Shown here piece by piece: positions 51,392 through 60,525 of a stretch of DNA of 64,000 bases. Each line of letters starts with the position of its first letter. Position 1 is the stretch's first letter. A program made the position numbers and the translations under genes. Origin of the DNA: Methanomicrobiales archaeon (GTDB taxonomy: Archaea > Halobacteriota > Methanomicrobia > Methanomicrobiales > Methanospirillaceae); contig JALHCK010000001.1 of the NCBI GenBank assembly GCA_022841205.1, forward strand, positions 62,001-126,000. The letters are read 5' to 3'. The notes beneath the pieces are model-generated. The model made no database searches. It worked only from the letters and a program-made list of their open reading frames with translations, and was not told where the DNA came from.

Positions 51392-51922
51392 ATGGCACAC
51401 CTGGCAGTCCTCCGGATTGGGCACAGGCCGGAACGCGACCAGCGGGTCACCACCCATGTCGGGCTCGCTGCCCGGGCATTCGGGGCCGACGGTATGTACC
51501 TTGCCGCTGATGACAAGGGGGTGGTGGAGAGCATCACCGATGTAGTCGATCGATGGGGCGGCAGTTTTTTCATCAGGAACCACATTTCCTGGAAACGATG
51601 CATCCGGAAGTGGAAAGAAACCGGGGGCGTGGTTGTCCACCTGACCATGTACGGCGAGCGTATCCAGGACCGGGAAGAGGAAATCCGCTCCCACAGCCGT
51701 ATCCTCGTTGTAGTCGGAGCGGAAAAAGTGCCCGGTGAAATCTATGGCCTTGCCGATTACAACATCGCGGTGACCGGTCAGCCCCATTCCGAAATTTCAA
51801 GCCTCGCCGTGTTCCTCGATCGGTTCTTCCAGGGGTCGGAACTCTGTTCAGAATTCCCGGGTGCACGGATCCGCGTGGTCCCGGCTAAGGATACGAAGCA
51901 AACAGAGGAACGATGGGACTGA
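51392..51922 (+). CDS. tRNA (cytidine(56)-2'-O)-methyltransferase Trm56
   Basis: 176 residues. The aTrm56 signature is seen at the start, AVLRIGHRPERDQRVTTHVGLAARAFGADG, and the SPOUT knot in ILVVVGAEKVPGEIYGLADYNIAVTGQPHSEI. It methylates C56 in the T loop of archaeal tRNAs, stabilising the D/T loop contact. It overlaps the ATP-grasp gene by 10 bases. Confidence 0.92.
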   Translation: MAHLAVLRIGHRPERDQRVTTHVGLAARAFGADGMYLAADDKGVVESITDVVDRWGGSFFIRNHISWKRCIRKWKETGGVVVHLTMYGERIQDREEEIRSHSRILVVVGAEKVPGEIYGLADYNIAVTGQPHSEISSLAVFLDRFFQGSELCSEFPGARIRVVPAKDTKQTEERWD

Positions 51923-52998
51923 AGGTGCTGGTCGCCGGGTTTTCCACCCGCCATGTGGTCCAGTCCGCATATGCAGCCGGCTGCGAGGTGTATGCCGTCG
52001 ACCATTTCTCTGACAGGGATCTCTCCTTTTATGCGAGGGAGGCCATCCGGTTCGATGAAATCGACGATATATTACCTGCCGTTGAAGAGATGGCCCGGAA
52101 GCATGCGCCAGACATCGTGGTCGCCACGTCTGGCGCTGAGCTCCTGCCGTCCCGGAACCTCTATGGAACGCCTCCGGAAAAGGTTCAGCGGTTCCTCGAC
52201 AAAATGGCAACCCACCAGTTCTTTGACGAAATCGGTGTCCGCACCCCTGCGCTGATCTCCCCACATAGTTTTCCGGTGATGATGAAGCCCAGGCGTGGTT
52301 CGGGTGGATGGAGGAACCGGGTTATCAGTTCCGTGGCCGATCTCGAGTCGTGGCGGGCGGAATTCAACGATCCACCAGCGCTTGCCGAAGAAGTTGTATC
52401 CGGTGCACCCTGTTCAGTCTGTTGCGTCGCTGACGGCACACATGCGGTTGCCATTGCAGCGAACCGCCAGCTGCTCCGGGGATCGGGCAGTGCTTCATAT
52501 GGGTATTGTGGCTCGGTCACCCCTTTTCTCGATCCCCGCCACGATGAGCTGATCCAGGTTGCCGAACGAATTGCTGCAGCAAGCAGGTGTGTCGGGACGC
52601 TGGGCATTGATTTTATCGCTGGAGACGAGCTGTTCGCAATCGAGATCAACCCAAGGTTCCAGGCAACGCTTGATACGGTTGAGATGTCAACCGGTATCAA
52701 TCTCTTCTCCGCACACCTTGCGGCATGCATGGGGAACCTTCCCATGAAAAGACCCCCCTGCCTGCAGGTGGCGGCACGAAAGATACTCTTCGCAGACCGC
52801 GACTTCACCGTGCATGCAGACCTCTCCCGGCTCTCGTCCATTATTTCGGACATTCCCTGGCCCGGGACAGCATTTGAGGAGGGGCAGGCGGTTATCAGCA
52901 TCTACGGCTGGGGATCGACCGAAGAGGAGGCGACCGGACTCCTGCACAAGCATTTTCAAACAGTCCGACAATATATGGGTGGAAGGCTCTATGGATGA
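51913..52998 (+). CDS. ATP-grasp enzyme of unknown substrate
   Basis: 361 residues. An N-terminal Rossmann-like domain (LVAGFSTRHVVQSAYAAG) is followed by ATP-grasp: VMMKPRRGSGGWRNRV near residue 125, EEVVSGAPCSVCCVADG, and the metal-binding FAIEINPRFQATLDTVE near 245. It would form an acyl phosphate and ligate an amine or thiol. Related archaeal enzymes act in cofactor synthesis, but I cannot name the substrate. The embedding between a tRNA methylase and TFE is a conserved-looking archaeal context. Confidence 0.85.
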   Translation: MGLKVLVAGFSTRHVVQSAYAAGCEVYAVDHFSDRDLSFYAREAIRFDEIDDILPAVEEMARKHAPDIVVATSGAELLPSRNLYGTPPEKVQRFLDKMATHQFFDEIGVRTPALISPHSFPVMMKPRRGSGGWRNRVISSVADLESWRAEFNDPPALAEEVVSGAPCSVCCVADGTHAVAIAANRQLLRGSGSASYGYCGSVTPFLDPRHDELIQVAERIAAASRCVGTLGIDFIAGDELFAIEINPRFQATLDTVEMSTGINLFSAHLAACMGNLPMKRPPCLQVAARKILFADRDFTVHADLSRLSSIISDIPWPGTAFEEGQAVISIYGWGSTEEEATGLLHKHFQTVRQYMGGRLYG

Positions 52999-53503
52999 GG
53001 TTCTGGAAAATCCGTCGATAAAAGCATATCTGTTCAGGTTGATCGGCGAGGAAGGGATCAACCTCCTGGAAAAATTCCCCAAAGATGGCGAATGGAGCGA
53101 CGAGCAGCTCGCTGCCCAGACCGGCATCAACTTAAATTCCGTCCGCCACTCCCTCTATACGCTCTATGAGAAACGCCTGGCAGAGTACCGGAGGATTAAG
53201 AACAGTGAAACCGGATGGCTTACATACCTCTGGCATCTGCGGATGGACCTGATCTATGATGTCATAAGGGATGATCTCGAGGCCATCTTAGAGAAACTCG
53301 AGGCGCGAGAGCGGTATGAGGAGGAAAATGATTTTTACATCTGCAAGGCCTGCGGCATGCTCTACACCTTCAACCAGGCCATCGACTTCGAGTTTATCTG
53401 CCCGTCATGCGATCAGCAGCTCGAGCACTTCGATAACGAGATCCTGCTCCGCGCCCTCAAAAAACGGATCGAATCGATAAAAGAGACGCTCGGGCATGCC
53501 TGA
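52991..53503 (+). CDS. tfe: Transcription initiation factor E, alpha subunit
   Basis: 170 residues. The N-terminal winged helix (AYLFRLIGEEGINLLEKFPKDGEWSDE, GINLNSVRHSLYTLYEKRLAEYRR) is followed by a coiled stretch and a zinc ribbon CKACGMLYTFNQAIDFEFICPSC; the family CxxC...CxxC is intact. It helps open promoters with TBP, TFB and RNA polymerase. GGTGGAAGG precedes ATG 52991, which overlaps the ATP-grasp gene by 8 bases. Confidence 0.94.
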   Translation: MDEVLENPSIKAYLFRLIGEEGINLLEKFPKDGEWSDEQLAAQTGINLNSVRHSLYTLYEKRLAEYRRIKNSETGWLTYLWHLRMDLIYDVIRDDLEAILEKLEARERYEEENDFYICKACGMLYTFNQAIDFEFICPSCDQQLEHFDNEILLRALKKRIESIKETLGHA

Positions 53504-53996
53504 CGGGGATGCCTACTATGACGGGATGCTCCGCGCTGCCGGGTGCAGCCAGCGGGTGGTAGCGCACTGCCACAAAGTCAGGGATATTGCGCTCGGGTTC
53601 TGTGACCGGTCATCGGTTGCAAACAGGGCCCTCGTCAACGCCGGGGCGCTTCTCCATGATATCGGCAGGGGGGTTTCCCACGCCATATCTCATGCCCAGG
53701 ACGGGGCGGCCTGGTGCCGGAGCCATGGTATACCCCAGGAGATCGCACGGATTGTCGAGCGGCATACCGGCGCCGGGCTGACCGCTGATGAATGTACCCT
53801 GCTCCGGCTCCTCCCGGTAGACTGCATACCGGAGACGATCGAGGAGAAAATTGTGGCCAGTGCCGATAACCTGGTCAGGGGGAGGCACGAGGTGTCCATT
53901 TACGAACGTCTCGCAGATTCGTTTTATCTTAAAAGGGAGGTCAGGTACCGCATCTATCGGCTGTGGCTTGAAACGGAACAGTTCAGGCGTTCGTAA
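53496..53996 (+). CDS. HD domain phosphohydrolase
   Basis: 166 residues of the archaeal HDIG-type (TIGR00295) family. Metal ligands: HCHKVRDIA, GALLHDIGRG (the HD pair) and VERHTGAG, then SADNLVRG. Likely a phosphomonoesterase or nucleotidase of unknown substrate. Last gene of the operon, overlapping tfe by 8 bases. Confidence 0.87.
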   Translation: MPDGDAYYDGMLRAAGCSQRVVAHCHKVRDIALGFCDRSSVANRALVNAGALLHDIGRGVSHAISHAQDGAAWCRSHGIPQEIARIVERHTGAGLTADECTLLRLLPVDCIPETIEEKIVASADNLVRGRHEVSIYERLADSFYLKREVRYRIYRLWLETEQFRRS

Positions 53997-54001
53997 ACAG
54001 G

Positions 54002-54502
54002 CTAGAGGATAACCTGCTTTACCTGTGGGAGCTTCCGAATGGCTTCGATAACAATTCCCGGGATCTCCCCCTCTACAATGATAACCAGCCGTGGTTCCTC
54101 GGAAAGCTGGGGATCGGTCACGAAGATCTGCCGGATTGTGAGGTTCTGCCCGGACACAACTCCCACCGCAGCGCTCACGATGCCCTTCTCCCGGGCATCC
54201 TGCGGGAGAATGGTGATGGATGAGAGCCCCAGGGGGCCGGTGAGCTGCGAGAGGTCAGGAGTGGCACGGATGCTGGTGAAGACCTCCCGGAGGGATGGTG
54301 CATTAAGGATTCGCCGGGCCGTAGCATCGACCACTCTCCGGTCGGTCCCGATAGCTTTGGCGATATTGGTGTCGGGGATCTCGATCCCGTTGCAGGTGAT
54401 CCTGCCCTCCCAGTTCACTCCGAAGCCGTTCTCGAGGAGGAACCGTGCCACCCGGCCTTGCGAGGGGGAATCTGAAAATTCCCTCATGATATCCGACCAC
54501 AT
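54002..54502 (-). CDS. Archaeal ACT-domain regulator (COG1707-like)
   Basis: 166 residues from ATG 54502. The N-terminal part is a winged-helix-like domain (SQGRVARFLLENGFGV, NIAKAIGTDRRVVDATARRIL); the C-terminal part two ACT-like ligand-binding segments (GLSSITILPQDAREKGIVSAAVGVV, RLVIIVEGEIPGIVIEAIRKLP). Annotated widely as a predicted regulator of amino acid metabolism without proof. The TATA box at about 54530-54538 (minus strand GATGTATAAGT) puts the transcript start near 54508, so the ATG at 54520 is excluded. Confidence 0.82.
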   Translation of the reverse strand: MWSDIMREFSDSPSQGRVARFLLENGFGVNWEGRITCNGIEIPDTNIAKAIGTDRRVVDATARRILNAPSLREVFTSIRATPDLSQLTGPLGLSSITILPQDAREKGIVSAAVGVVSGQNLTIRQIFVTDPQLSEEPRLVIIVEGEIPGIVIEAIRKLPQVKQVIL

Positions 54503-54626
54503 GGAGGATATCTCTAACATCGGCCATACTTATACATCACTGTCAGGAAATCGACATTATACCGGCACAATCCTTCTGCACCGATCACCGATACGTGGTA
54601 CCCTCATGTTCCTCCGGATGGATACA

Positions 54627-54640
54627 TTATTTTAGATAAA
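54627..54640 (+). promoter_or_regulatory. TATA-like element of tRNA-Leu
   Basis: ATTATTTTAGATAA lies about 30 bases upstream of the tRNA 5' end. Confidence 0.45.
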
Positions 54641-54664
54641 CGTCCTCCATATTATGGCAAACGC

Positions 54665-54749
54665 GCGAGGGTTGCCGAGCCAGGTCAAAGGCGCGGGCTT
54701 GAGGGGTCCGTCTCGTAGGAGTTCTAGGGTTCAAATCCCTTCCCTCGCA
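54665..54749 (+). tRNA. tRNA-Leu (anticodon GAG)
   Basis: 85 bases with the long variable arm of class II tRNAs. Acceptor GCGAGGG pairs with CCCTCGC, discriminator A. Anticodon stem CGGGC/GTCCG with one G-T pair encloses TTGAGGG, giving GAG. T arm GGGTTCAAATCCC. No CCA encoded, no intron. Confidence 0.95.
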
Positions 54750-54764
54750 TCAGAATGAGAAATC

Positions 54765-56120
54765 TCACTTCCCTTTTCCCAGTACCTGAAGAAACAGGCT
54801 CTGCGCTACGATAAATCGTTCCAGTTCATCGAGATCCACGCTCTCATCGGTTCCATGGATGCGGGAGGACGATGCATCCTGTGCTCCCCACAGGATGAAC
54901 TCTGCTGCCGGGACGGCTGCCTTTAGAGCGTGCAGCAGGGGAATCGATCCACCGGCACCGATCTCCTCGACGGCTTTTCCAAAGGCGGACTCCATTGACA
55001 CCCGGGCCGACATGTATCCAGGACCCACTGTCGGGCAGACAAACCCTGCATTTCTCGTTACCTCCGAGACGTTTACATGGACATTCCACGGAGCAACGGA
55101 CCTGAGGTGATCCATCAGGAGTAAAAGCTCGTGGGAGGGATCGGCATCAGGGGAGATACGCATGCTGATCCTGGCCGCAGCATGGGGGATCAGGATGTTG
55201 GATGCCCCCGTGACAGGTGGAGCATCGATCCCGATTACTGTGATGGAAGGCTTCGACCACAGGCGTGCAGAAAGAGGTCCGGTCCCGATGAGCCCGACGC
55301 CTTCGAGCAATCCGGCATCTCTTTTGTACAGTTCTTCCGGGTACTGGATGGCTGGTGACGGATACGAATGGAGACCTTCGATGCCTGCATCGCCGTGGGA
55401 GTCATGCAGTGTGGCCAGCATCCTGATCAGGGAGACAAGGGCATCCGGAGCTGCCCCGCCAAACGAGCCCGAATGCACGGCGTGATCGAGTGTTTTAACC
55501 TCGAGAATGCACGAGACCTCCCCCCGAAGTGTCGTAGTGAGTGCAGGGTTTCCGGCCATGAGGTTGCCATTGTCGGCGATGATGAATACGTCACAGGAAA
55601 AAAGTTCGGGGTGTGCTGCAACGTAATCTTCGATATGATCCGGAGCCTCTTCCCCGCCCTCGATGATGACCTTTACGCCTACGGGAGGTCTCCCTGCAAA
55701 AACGCCGAGGGAGGCTGCAGCGATCATGATACCAGACTTGTCATCGGCGGCTCCCCGGCCATAGAGGCGCCCGTTCCTCACGACCGGTGTCCAGGGATCT
55801 GTCTCCCATCCATCTTCTTTTCGTGCCGGCTGGACATCGTAGTGGGCATACATCATCACGGTCGGTGAACCGGGCGGAGCCGGGATTTCACCATATACTG
55901 CCGGATAGCCCGGGGTGATTTCCAGGAGGCGGGCATCCTGCAGGCCATACCGCCTGAGCGTTGCAACCGTAGCATTAGCCATATCGAGCACGGGTTGCGG
56001 AGGGTAATCTGGAAAGGCTACGGAAGGATAAGTTATGAGATCCTTGAGATCTTCCAGGATTCCGGGCATCATACTCCTGACCTTCCGGCGGATCTCTTCT
56101 GTCTCCGATTCATGGGCCAT
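54765..56120 (-). CDS. M20 family metallopeptidase (dipeptidase type)
   Basis: 451 residues. Zinc ligands and catalytic residues of the M20 family: MMYAHYDVQPA near residue 87, GRGAADDKSGIMIA near 120, IEGGEEAPDHIEDY near 152, and IIADNGN near 182. The dimerisation domain follows, and GTDESVDLDELE at the end carries the last His-region. It would cleave dipeptides or N-acyl amino acids in the cytoplasm. GAGGTATGATC precedes ATG 56120. Adjacent to the M13 peptidase on the same strand, suggesting peptide use. Confidence 0.9.
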   Translation of the reverse strand: MAHESETEEIRRKVRSMMPGILEDLKDLITYPSVAFPDYPPQPVLDMANATVATLRRYGLQDARLLEITPGYPAVYGEIPAPPGSPTVMMYAHYDVQPARKEDGWETDPWTPVVRNGRLYGRGAADDKSGIMIAAASLGVFAGRPPVGVKVIIEGGEEAPDHIEDYVAAHPELFSCDVFIIADNGNLMAGNPALTTTLRGEVSCILEVKTLDHAVHSGSFGGAAPDALVSLIRMLATLHDSHGDAGIEGLHSYPSPAIQYPEELYKRDAGLLEGVGLIGTGPLSARLWSKPSITVIGIDAPPVTGASNILIPHAAARISMRISPDADPSHELLLLMDHLRSVAPWNVHVNVSEVTRNAGFVCPTVGPGYMSARVSMESAFGKAVEEIGAGGSIPLLHALKAAVPAAEFILWGAQDASSSRIHGTDESVDLDELERFIVAQSLFLQVLGKGK

Positions 56121-56164
56121 GATCATACCTCGTATGGAATCGTCCCTGATACCCTCCCTTGTCC

Positions 56165-58105
56165 TCACCAGATCTCCGGTCGCTGATCCGGTGGGCGGTA
56201 GAGCCTGTTTTCCGGTGTGATATCCGGGAATGCAGCATAGAATTCCGGCATATTGGATACAACGCAGTTCACCCGCAGCCGGTTGGGAGCATGGACATCC
56301 GACATAATCCGGTTCCGGAGGGCTTCCGGACGGATGTTCTCCCTCCAGATGGTGGCAAAACTGACGAAGAATTGCTGGAAATCGGTGAATTTTCCGGGTT
56401 CCAACGCTTCTTCCCGTTTTTCCCGCACTTTTGCATATGCATGACAGGCGATGGTAAGCCCTCCTAAATCCGCGATATCTTCCCCAAGAGTGAGGCGACC
56501 ATTAGCGGGGAGCCCGGGAAGCACCTCCTGTGCGTTGTATTGGTCGACGATTACCTGGGCTTTCCGGTTAAATTTCTGCTCGTCCCCTGCCGTCCACCAG
56601 TCCCGGAGATTCCCGTCACGGTCGTACTTTCTTCCGGTATCATCGAATCCATGGGTCATTTCATGGCCGATGACCGCACCGATAGCCCCGTAATTGGCCG
56701 AATCTTCAGCACCCATGTCAAAGAACGGCGGCTGCAGGATAGCGGCGGGAAAGACGATCTCGTTCATGCCCGGGTCATAGTAAGCATTGATAGTCTGGGG
56801 GTGCATGTACCAGATCCTCCTGTCGACAGGTTTTTCTGCCCTGTCGAGACCAGCAGGTCCTTTCCTGAAATCATACGCCATTGCCCGGAGTACGTTTGCA
56901 ACATATGAATCGTTGACTGTCTCGAACTCCCGGTAGTCCTGCCATACATCAGGATACCCGATTTTAAGGTGCATACGGGAAAGCTTTTCCAAAGCTTCCG
57001 TTCTGGTTTCAGGCCCCATCCAGGAAAGATGTTCAATCCGGGACCGGAAGGTCTCCATCAGGTTCTCCACAAGGGTACGCATCCTCTTTTTTGCTTCAGG
57101 AGGGAAGTATCGCTCGACATACAACCTTCCGATGGCATCACCCAGTGCAAAGTTCACCGTAGCAAGCACCCTCTTCCAGCGGGGCTTCATCATGGGTTGG
57201 CCGTTCAGGATGGTACCGTAGAAAGTAAAGTTCTCCGTGTCGAACCGTGAATCGAGGAACGGAGCAAGCGCGGTGATCACTTTCCAGCGGAGAAATGCTT
57301 TCCACTCTTCAACCCCGATAGCAGATACCATACGGCCGAGTTCCGTGAAAAACCCTGGCTGATGAACATTTACATCCCTGGTATCCGGATATCCAATGGT
57401 GGAGAAAAAAGCGGCCCAGTCAATTTCCGGGGAAATCTCCTGCAAGCCGTCAATGGTGACTTTGTGGTAAGTAGCATCAGGGTCCCGGTTTTCTTCAGGG
57501 GAATAAGATGCCTTCGCCAGACGTGTCTCCATATCCATTATCGTCCCGGCAGCCGTTCGGGCGGAATCAGCGTGAACGTCCAGGAATCCGCACATCTTGG
57601 CGATGTGGCCTTTATACCGGACCCTGATATTTTCTGATACGGCGTCTTCCCTGATGTAATAATCCTTGTTCGGGAGCCCAAGCCCCCCCTGCGCAAGACC
57701 AGTGATCATCAGGGTACTGTTTTTTGGATCGATCTCGGCGAACAACTCAAAGCAGGGGGCAATTCCGCATGTAACGAGATGGGCGATGACGGGCTGGATA
57801 TCAGGCACCCGGGAAATTGCGCCTATCCGGCCCAGGATGTTATTCAGGGGGGTGATACCCAGGCGCTCAATTGTGCCGGTGTCCATCCCCAGGCGGTAGA
57901 GATCCCCGATTTTCCGGTGAAGTGATCCCTGTTCTGCATCAGAATTCCGGGCGACATCTTCAATGAGCGAGCGGAGACGTTCTTCAGTGGTATCATCGAG
58001 TTCGGAAAATACGTCAATGGCGGTTTTATCAGGGGGGACCAGGTGACCCGATATCCAGTCACCATTCACATACTGGTAGAAATCATCACCGGGTGCGGTT
58101 GTCAC
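56165..58105 (-). CDS. M13 family metallopeptidase (neprilysin/PepO type)
   Basis: 646 residues. Zinc motif VIGHEMTHGFDDTGRKYD near residue 478 (HExxH) with third ligand Glu in LGEDIADLGGL near 540; substrate-binding NAYYDPGMNEIVFPAAI is present. No signal peptide, so it is cytoplasmic like bacterial PepO. M13 enzymes are sporadic in archaea, suggesting acquisition from bacteria. The C-terminal family CxxW is absent (ends RPEIW). It lies 44 bases upstream of the M20 gene in transcription order. Confidence 0.92.
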   Translation of the reverse strand: MTTAPGDDFYQYVNGDWISGHLVPPDKTAIDVFSELDDTTEERLRSLIEDVARNSDAEQGSLHRKIGDLYRLGMDTGTIERLGITPLNNILGRIGAISRVPDIQPVIAHLVTCGIAPCFELFAEIDPKNSTLMITGLAQGGLGLPNKDYYIREDAVSENIRVRYKGHIAKMCGFLDVHADSARTAAGTIMDMETRLAKASYSPEENRDPDATYHKVTIDGLQEISPEIDWAAFFSTIGYPDTRDVNVHQPGFFTELGRMVSAIGVEEWKAFLRWKVITALAPFLDSRFDTENFTFYGTILNGQPMMKPRWKRVLATVNFALGDAIGRLYVERYFPPEAKKRMRTLVENLMETFRSRIEHLSWMGPETRTEALEKLSRMHLKIGYPDVWQDYREFETVNDSYVANVLRAMAYDFRKGPAGLDRAEKPVDRRIWYMHPQTINAYYDPGMNEIVFPAAILQPPFFDMGAEDSANYGAIGAVIGHEMTHGFDDTGRKYDRDGNLRDWWTAGDEQKFNRKAQVIVDQYNAQEVLPGLPANGRLTLGEDIADLGGLTIACHAYAKVREKREEALEPGKFTDFQQFFVSFATIWRENIRPEALRNRIMSDVHAPNRLRVNCVVSNMPEFYAAFPDITPENRLYRPPDQRPEIW

Positions 58106-58329
58106 TATTCTGCAACATCAGTTCAAAGGTAAATAAACCTCTGCACCACCATCATTCAGGCCGATATCCGTTTCTCTTATGATAGGGAACAACACCAGGC
58201 ACTGGTATTCTCCTGATAGTCACTGTTCGTCATCAGAATCTGCCCCAATCCTCCATTTAGAGGTTACGTATAGCCAGGTCGATTATCTCATTGTCTTGTC
58301 ATATTTGCTTGAAAAAAGGTCGATGAAGT

Positions 58330-59682
58330 TTATTGTTCCGGACGTTTTTCCGAATAGAGTTCTTTCTTCAGCTTCGCCTCCACTGTTTTCCTGAAATTTT
58401 TAATATTTGCCTCGAAGATCAGAATCCCGATGGCGATCCAGATTACCCCGAAGATAAGGGCATATCGGCTCAGGAAGGCGAGGAGAAGAGCACAGGACAG
58501 GATACCGAGCACCGGTGTCAGCGGATAGGCAGGAACCCTGAACCCGCGTACTGCCTCGGGGTTGTCCCATCTGAGTTTTACAAGGCTCATGTTGATAAAG
58601 AAGAAGGTGAGGATTGTTCCAAAATTAAAGACCTGGGCGAGAGTATCAAGATTTCCCCGGGATACGAGGACGATCGCAGCCATGACCACCGAAACGATAA
58701 CAACTGAGATGAAAGGCACCCCGCTCACTGATATCCTGGTAATAGGACTGGGAAGAAGTTTCTGCCGGGCCATGGCAAAAAGCGCCCTTGACCCCCCGAA
58801 GATGCTCGACATGACAACCGAGGCCGTTGCAAACAGGGCGGCAACAGAGACATACGCGAGGACAAGGGGGTTTTCTGTCGCAACATGAAGGGCGGTCTCG
58901 AGAGGTGCGTTGGACGTCGCAAGCACTAACCAGTCAACGAGTCCGATTACAACGATTGATACGCAGATGTAAAGGGTAGCACAAACGATGAATGCGATGA
59001 GAAGAGCCCTCGGGACATTCCGGACAGGGTCCTTAACTTCCTCGGCAATCACTGTCACAGTGTTGAATCCGACGAAGGCAAAGAATATGATGGCTGCCCC
59101 ATGGAGCATCCCGGATATTCCACTTGGGAAAAATGGGGAATAACTACCCGATGGCCCATGGAGGATCATAAACCAGGCGCCGATTGCTATGAAGATGATG
59201 AGAGCAATGATTTTTAAAAAGACCATGATCGAGTTCATTCCGGCAGCCTCGCGCATACCCCGGAGATTTATGACCCCAAGGGCCAGAGGTAAAAGGAAAG
59301 CTATGATGATGAGCGCCGCGGTGGTTGAAGGAATGTGCAGGAAATAAATCAGGTATCCGGCAAAACCGATCGATACCGCACTGGCACCGATAATATAGTC
59401 TGCCGTCTGGACCCACCCGACAATAAACCCCCAGAACCTTCCGAACGCGTGGTGCGTGTAGATGTACGAGCCTCCGGACTCGGTTATAAACGATGAGAGC
59501 TCAGCGGCACTGAGCGCAGTGAACAGAGCGGCAAGGCCGGCAAGGACAAATGACAGTATTACTGCCGGGCCGGCAAGGCCCGATGCGACTCCGATCAGGA
59601 CGAAGATACCTGCCCCGATGATTGCGCCGATGCTGACTGCCGCTGCCTGCCAGACACCAAGAGTCCTTTTCAGATCTCCCAT
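58330..59682 (-). CDS. APC superfamily amino acid permease
   Basis: 450 residues, twelve helices. VSIGAIIGAGIFVLIGVASGLAGPAVI near residue 20 is the unwound helix 1 binding motif; FFAFVGFNTVTVIAEEVKDPVRNVPRAL the helix 6 region. It imports amino acids, substrate undefined. ATG 59682 is chosen for the GGTG upstream and match to family. A decayed copy of its N-terminal part lies at 63066. It follows the two peptidase genes in orientation but with its own 220-base gap. Confidence 0.9.
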   Translation of the reverse strand: MGDLKRTLGVWQAAAVSIGAIIGAGIFVLIGVASGLAGPAVILSFVLAGLAALFTALSAAELSSFITESGGSYIYTHHAFGRFWGFIVGWVQTADYIIGASAVSIGFAGYLIYFLHIPSTTAALIIIAFLLPLALGVINLRGMREAAGMNSIMVFLKIIALIIFIAIGAWFMILHGPSGSYSPFFPSGISGMLHGAAIIFFAFVGFNTVTVIAEEVKDPVRNVPRALLIAFIVCATLYICVSIVVIGLVDWLVLATSNAPLETALHVATENPLVLAYVSVAALFATASVVMSSIFGGSRALFAMARQKLLPSPITRISVSGVPFISVVIVSVVMAAIVLVSRGNLDTLAQVFNFGTILTFFFINMSLVKLRWDNPEAVRGFRVPAYPLTPVLGILSCALLLAFLSRYALIFGVIWIAIGILIFEANIKNFRKTVEAKLKKELYSEKRPEQ

Positions 59683-59782
59683 GGGAACACCCGTCCTCCT
59701 TTCGCCTGTAACCAGCCCACATGTGTGATGAAAAAAACCCAATTCTCAAGGCATGATAGCCATCCCGGACCCATATGAACAC

Positions 59783-60331
59783 TCATCCTTTTTTCAATTT
59801 TGCAAGGGCGGATTCTGCCTCCTTCTGCACATCGGCCTTTTCATCCTTCAGCAACAGTGTGATGGGATCAATCGCCCTAGGGTCCCCAAGCTCACCCAGT
59901 GCCCAGGCGGCACGGGCACGGACATCGTGATGGTCGTCCTTGAGTAAGGGGATGAGCGCGTCCACCGCTTTGGGGTCACCAATGGATCCAAGCGCTTCGG
60001 CGGCTCCATGTCGGACCCATTTATCGTCAGAAGACAGAGCATGAATGAGAGGGTCTACGGCCCGTTTATCTTTCAGCATGCCCAGCGATTTGGTTGCCAG
60101 ATACCGGATTGAGGTTGACTCATCGGCCAGCGCTTCAATAAGGGGAGGAACCGCCGTGGTATCTCCGATCTCTCCGAGTGCATCGGCGGATTTCGTCCGC
60201 TCAAGGAGGTTGCCATGTTGAAGCAGTCTGATGTAATCCGGGACAACATTCCGCCGTGACTTCATGAATTCAGTAACTTTTTCAAGATCCTCATCGATGT
60301 TTTTTGACTTTTCCTTGTTTTCCTCAGCCAT
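59783..60331 (-). CDS. HEAT-repeat (PBS lyase type) protein
   Basis: 182 residues, four short HEAT repeats of about 31 residues from residue 35 on, each with a pattern like ALGEIGDTTAVPPLIEAL, SLGMLKDKRAVDPLIHAL, ALGSIGDPKAVDALIPLL and ALGELGDPRAIDPITLLL. The N-terminus is charged and helical. Such proteins are binding scaffolds; a phycobilin role is excluded here. Single gene between the permease and the Lon-like protease. Confidence 0.88.
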   Translation of the reverse strand: MAEENKEKSKNIDEDLEKVTEFMKSRRNVVPDYIRLLQHGNLLERTKSADALGEIGDTTAVPPLIEALADESTSIRYLATKSLGMLKDKRAVDPLIHALSSDDKWVRHGAAEALGSIGDPKAVDALIPLLKDDHHDVRARAAWALGELGDPRAIDPITLLLKDEKADVQKEAESALAKLKKG

Positions 60332-60525
60332 ATTGTGCGTTCATATGCGGCTGCCTATAAATGTGTATCGGGAAAACGATTCGCAGCTGATCCTGGATTA
60401 AAATGCCAATAATATCTTCCGGTCAGAAAGACAGCCGGAGAAGAGGGTAATCATAATACTCAACCTGTCCACCAATACCAAGATAAAGGGGTACCACCAG
60501 ACGCTGTCCTGTTGGTAGAAAAAAT

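Noticed and set aside
54749..54765. Attachment site at the tRNA-Leu 3' end
   Set aside because: I see no integrase gene and no repeat of the tRNA 3' sequence in the window.
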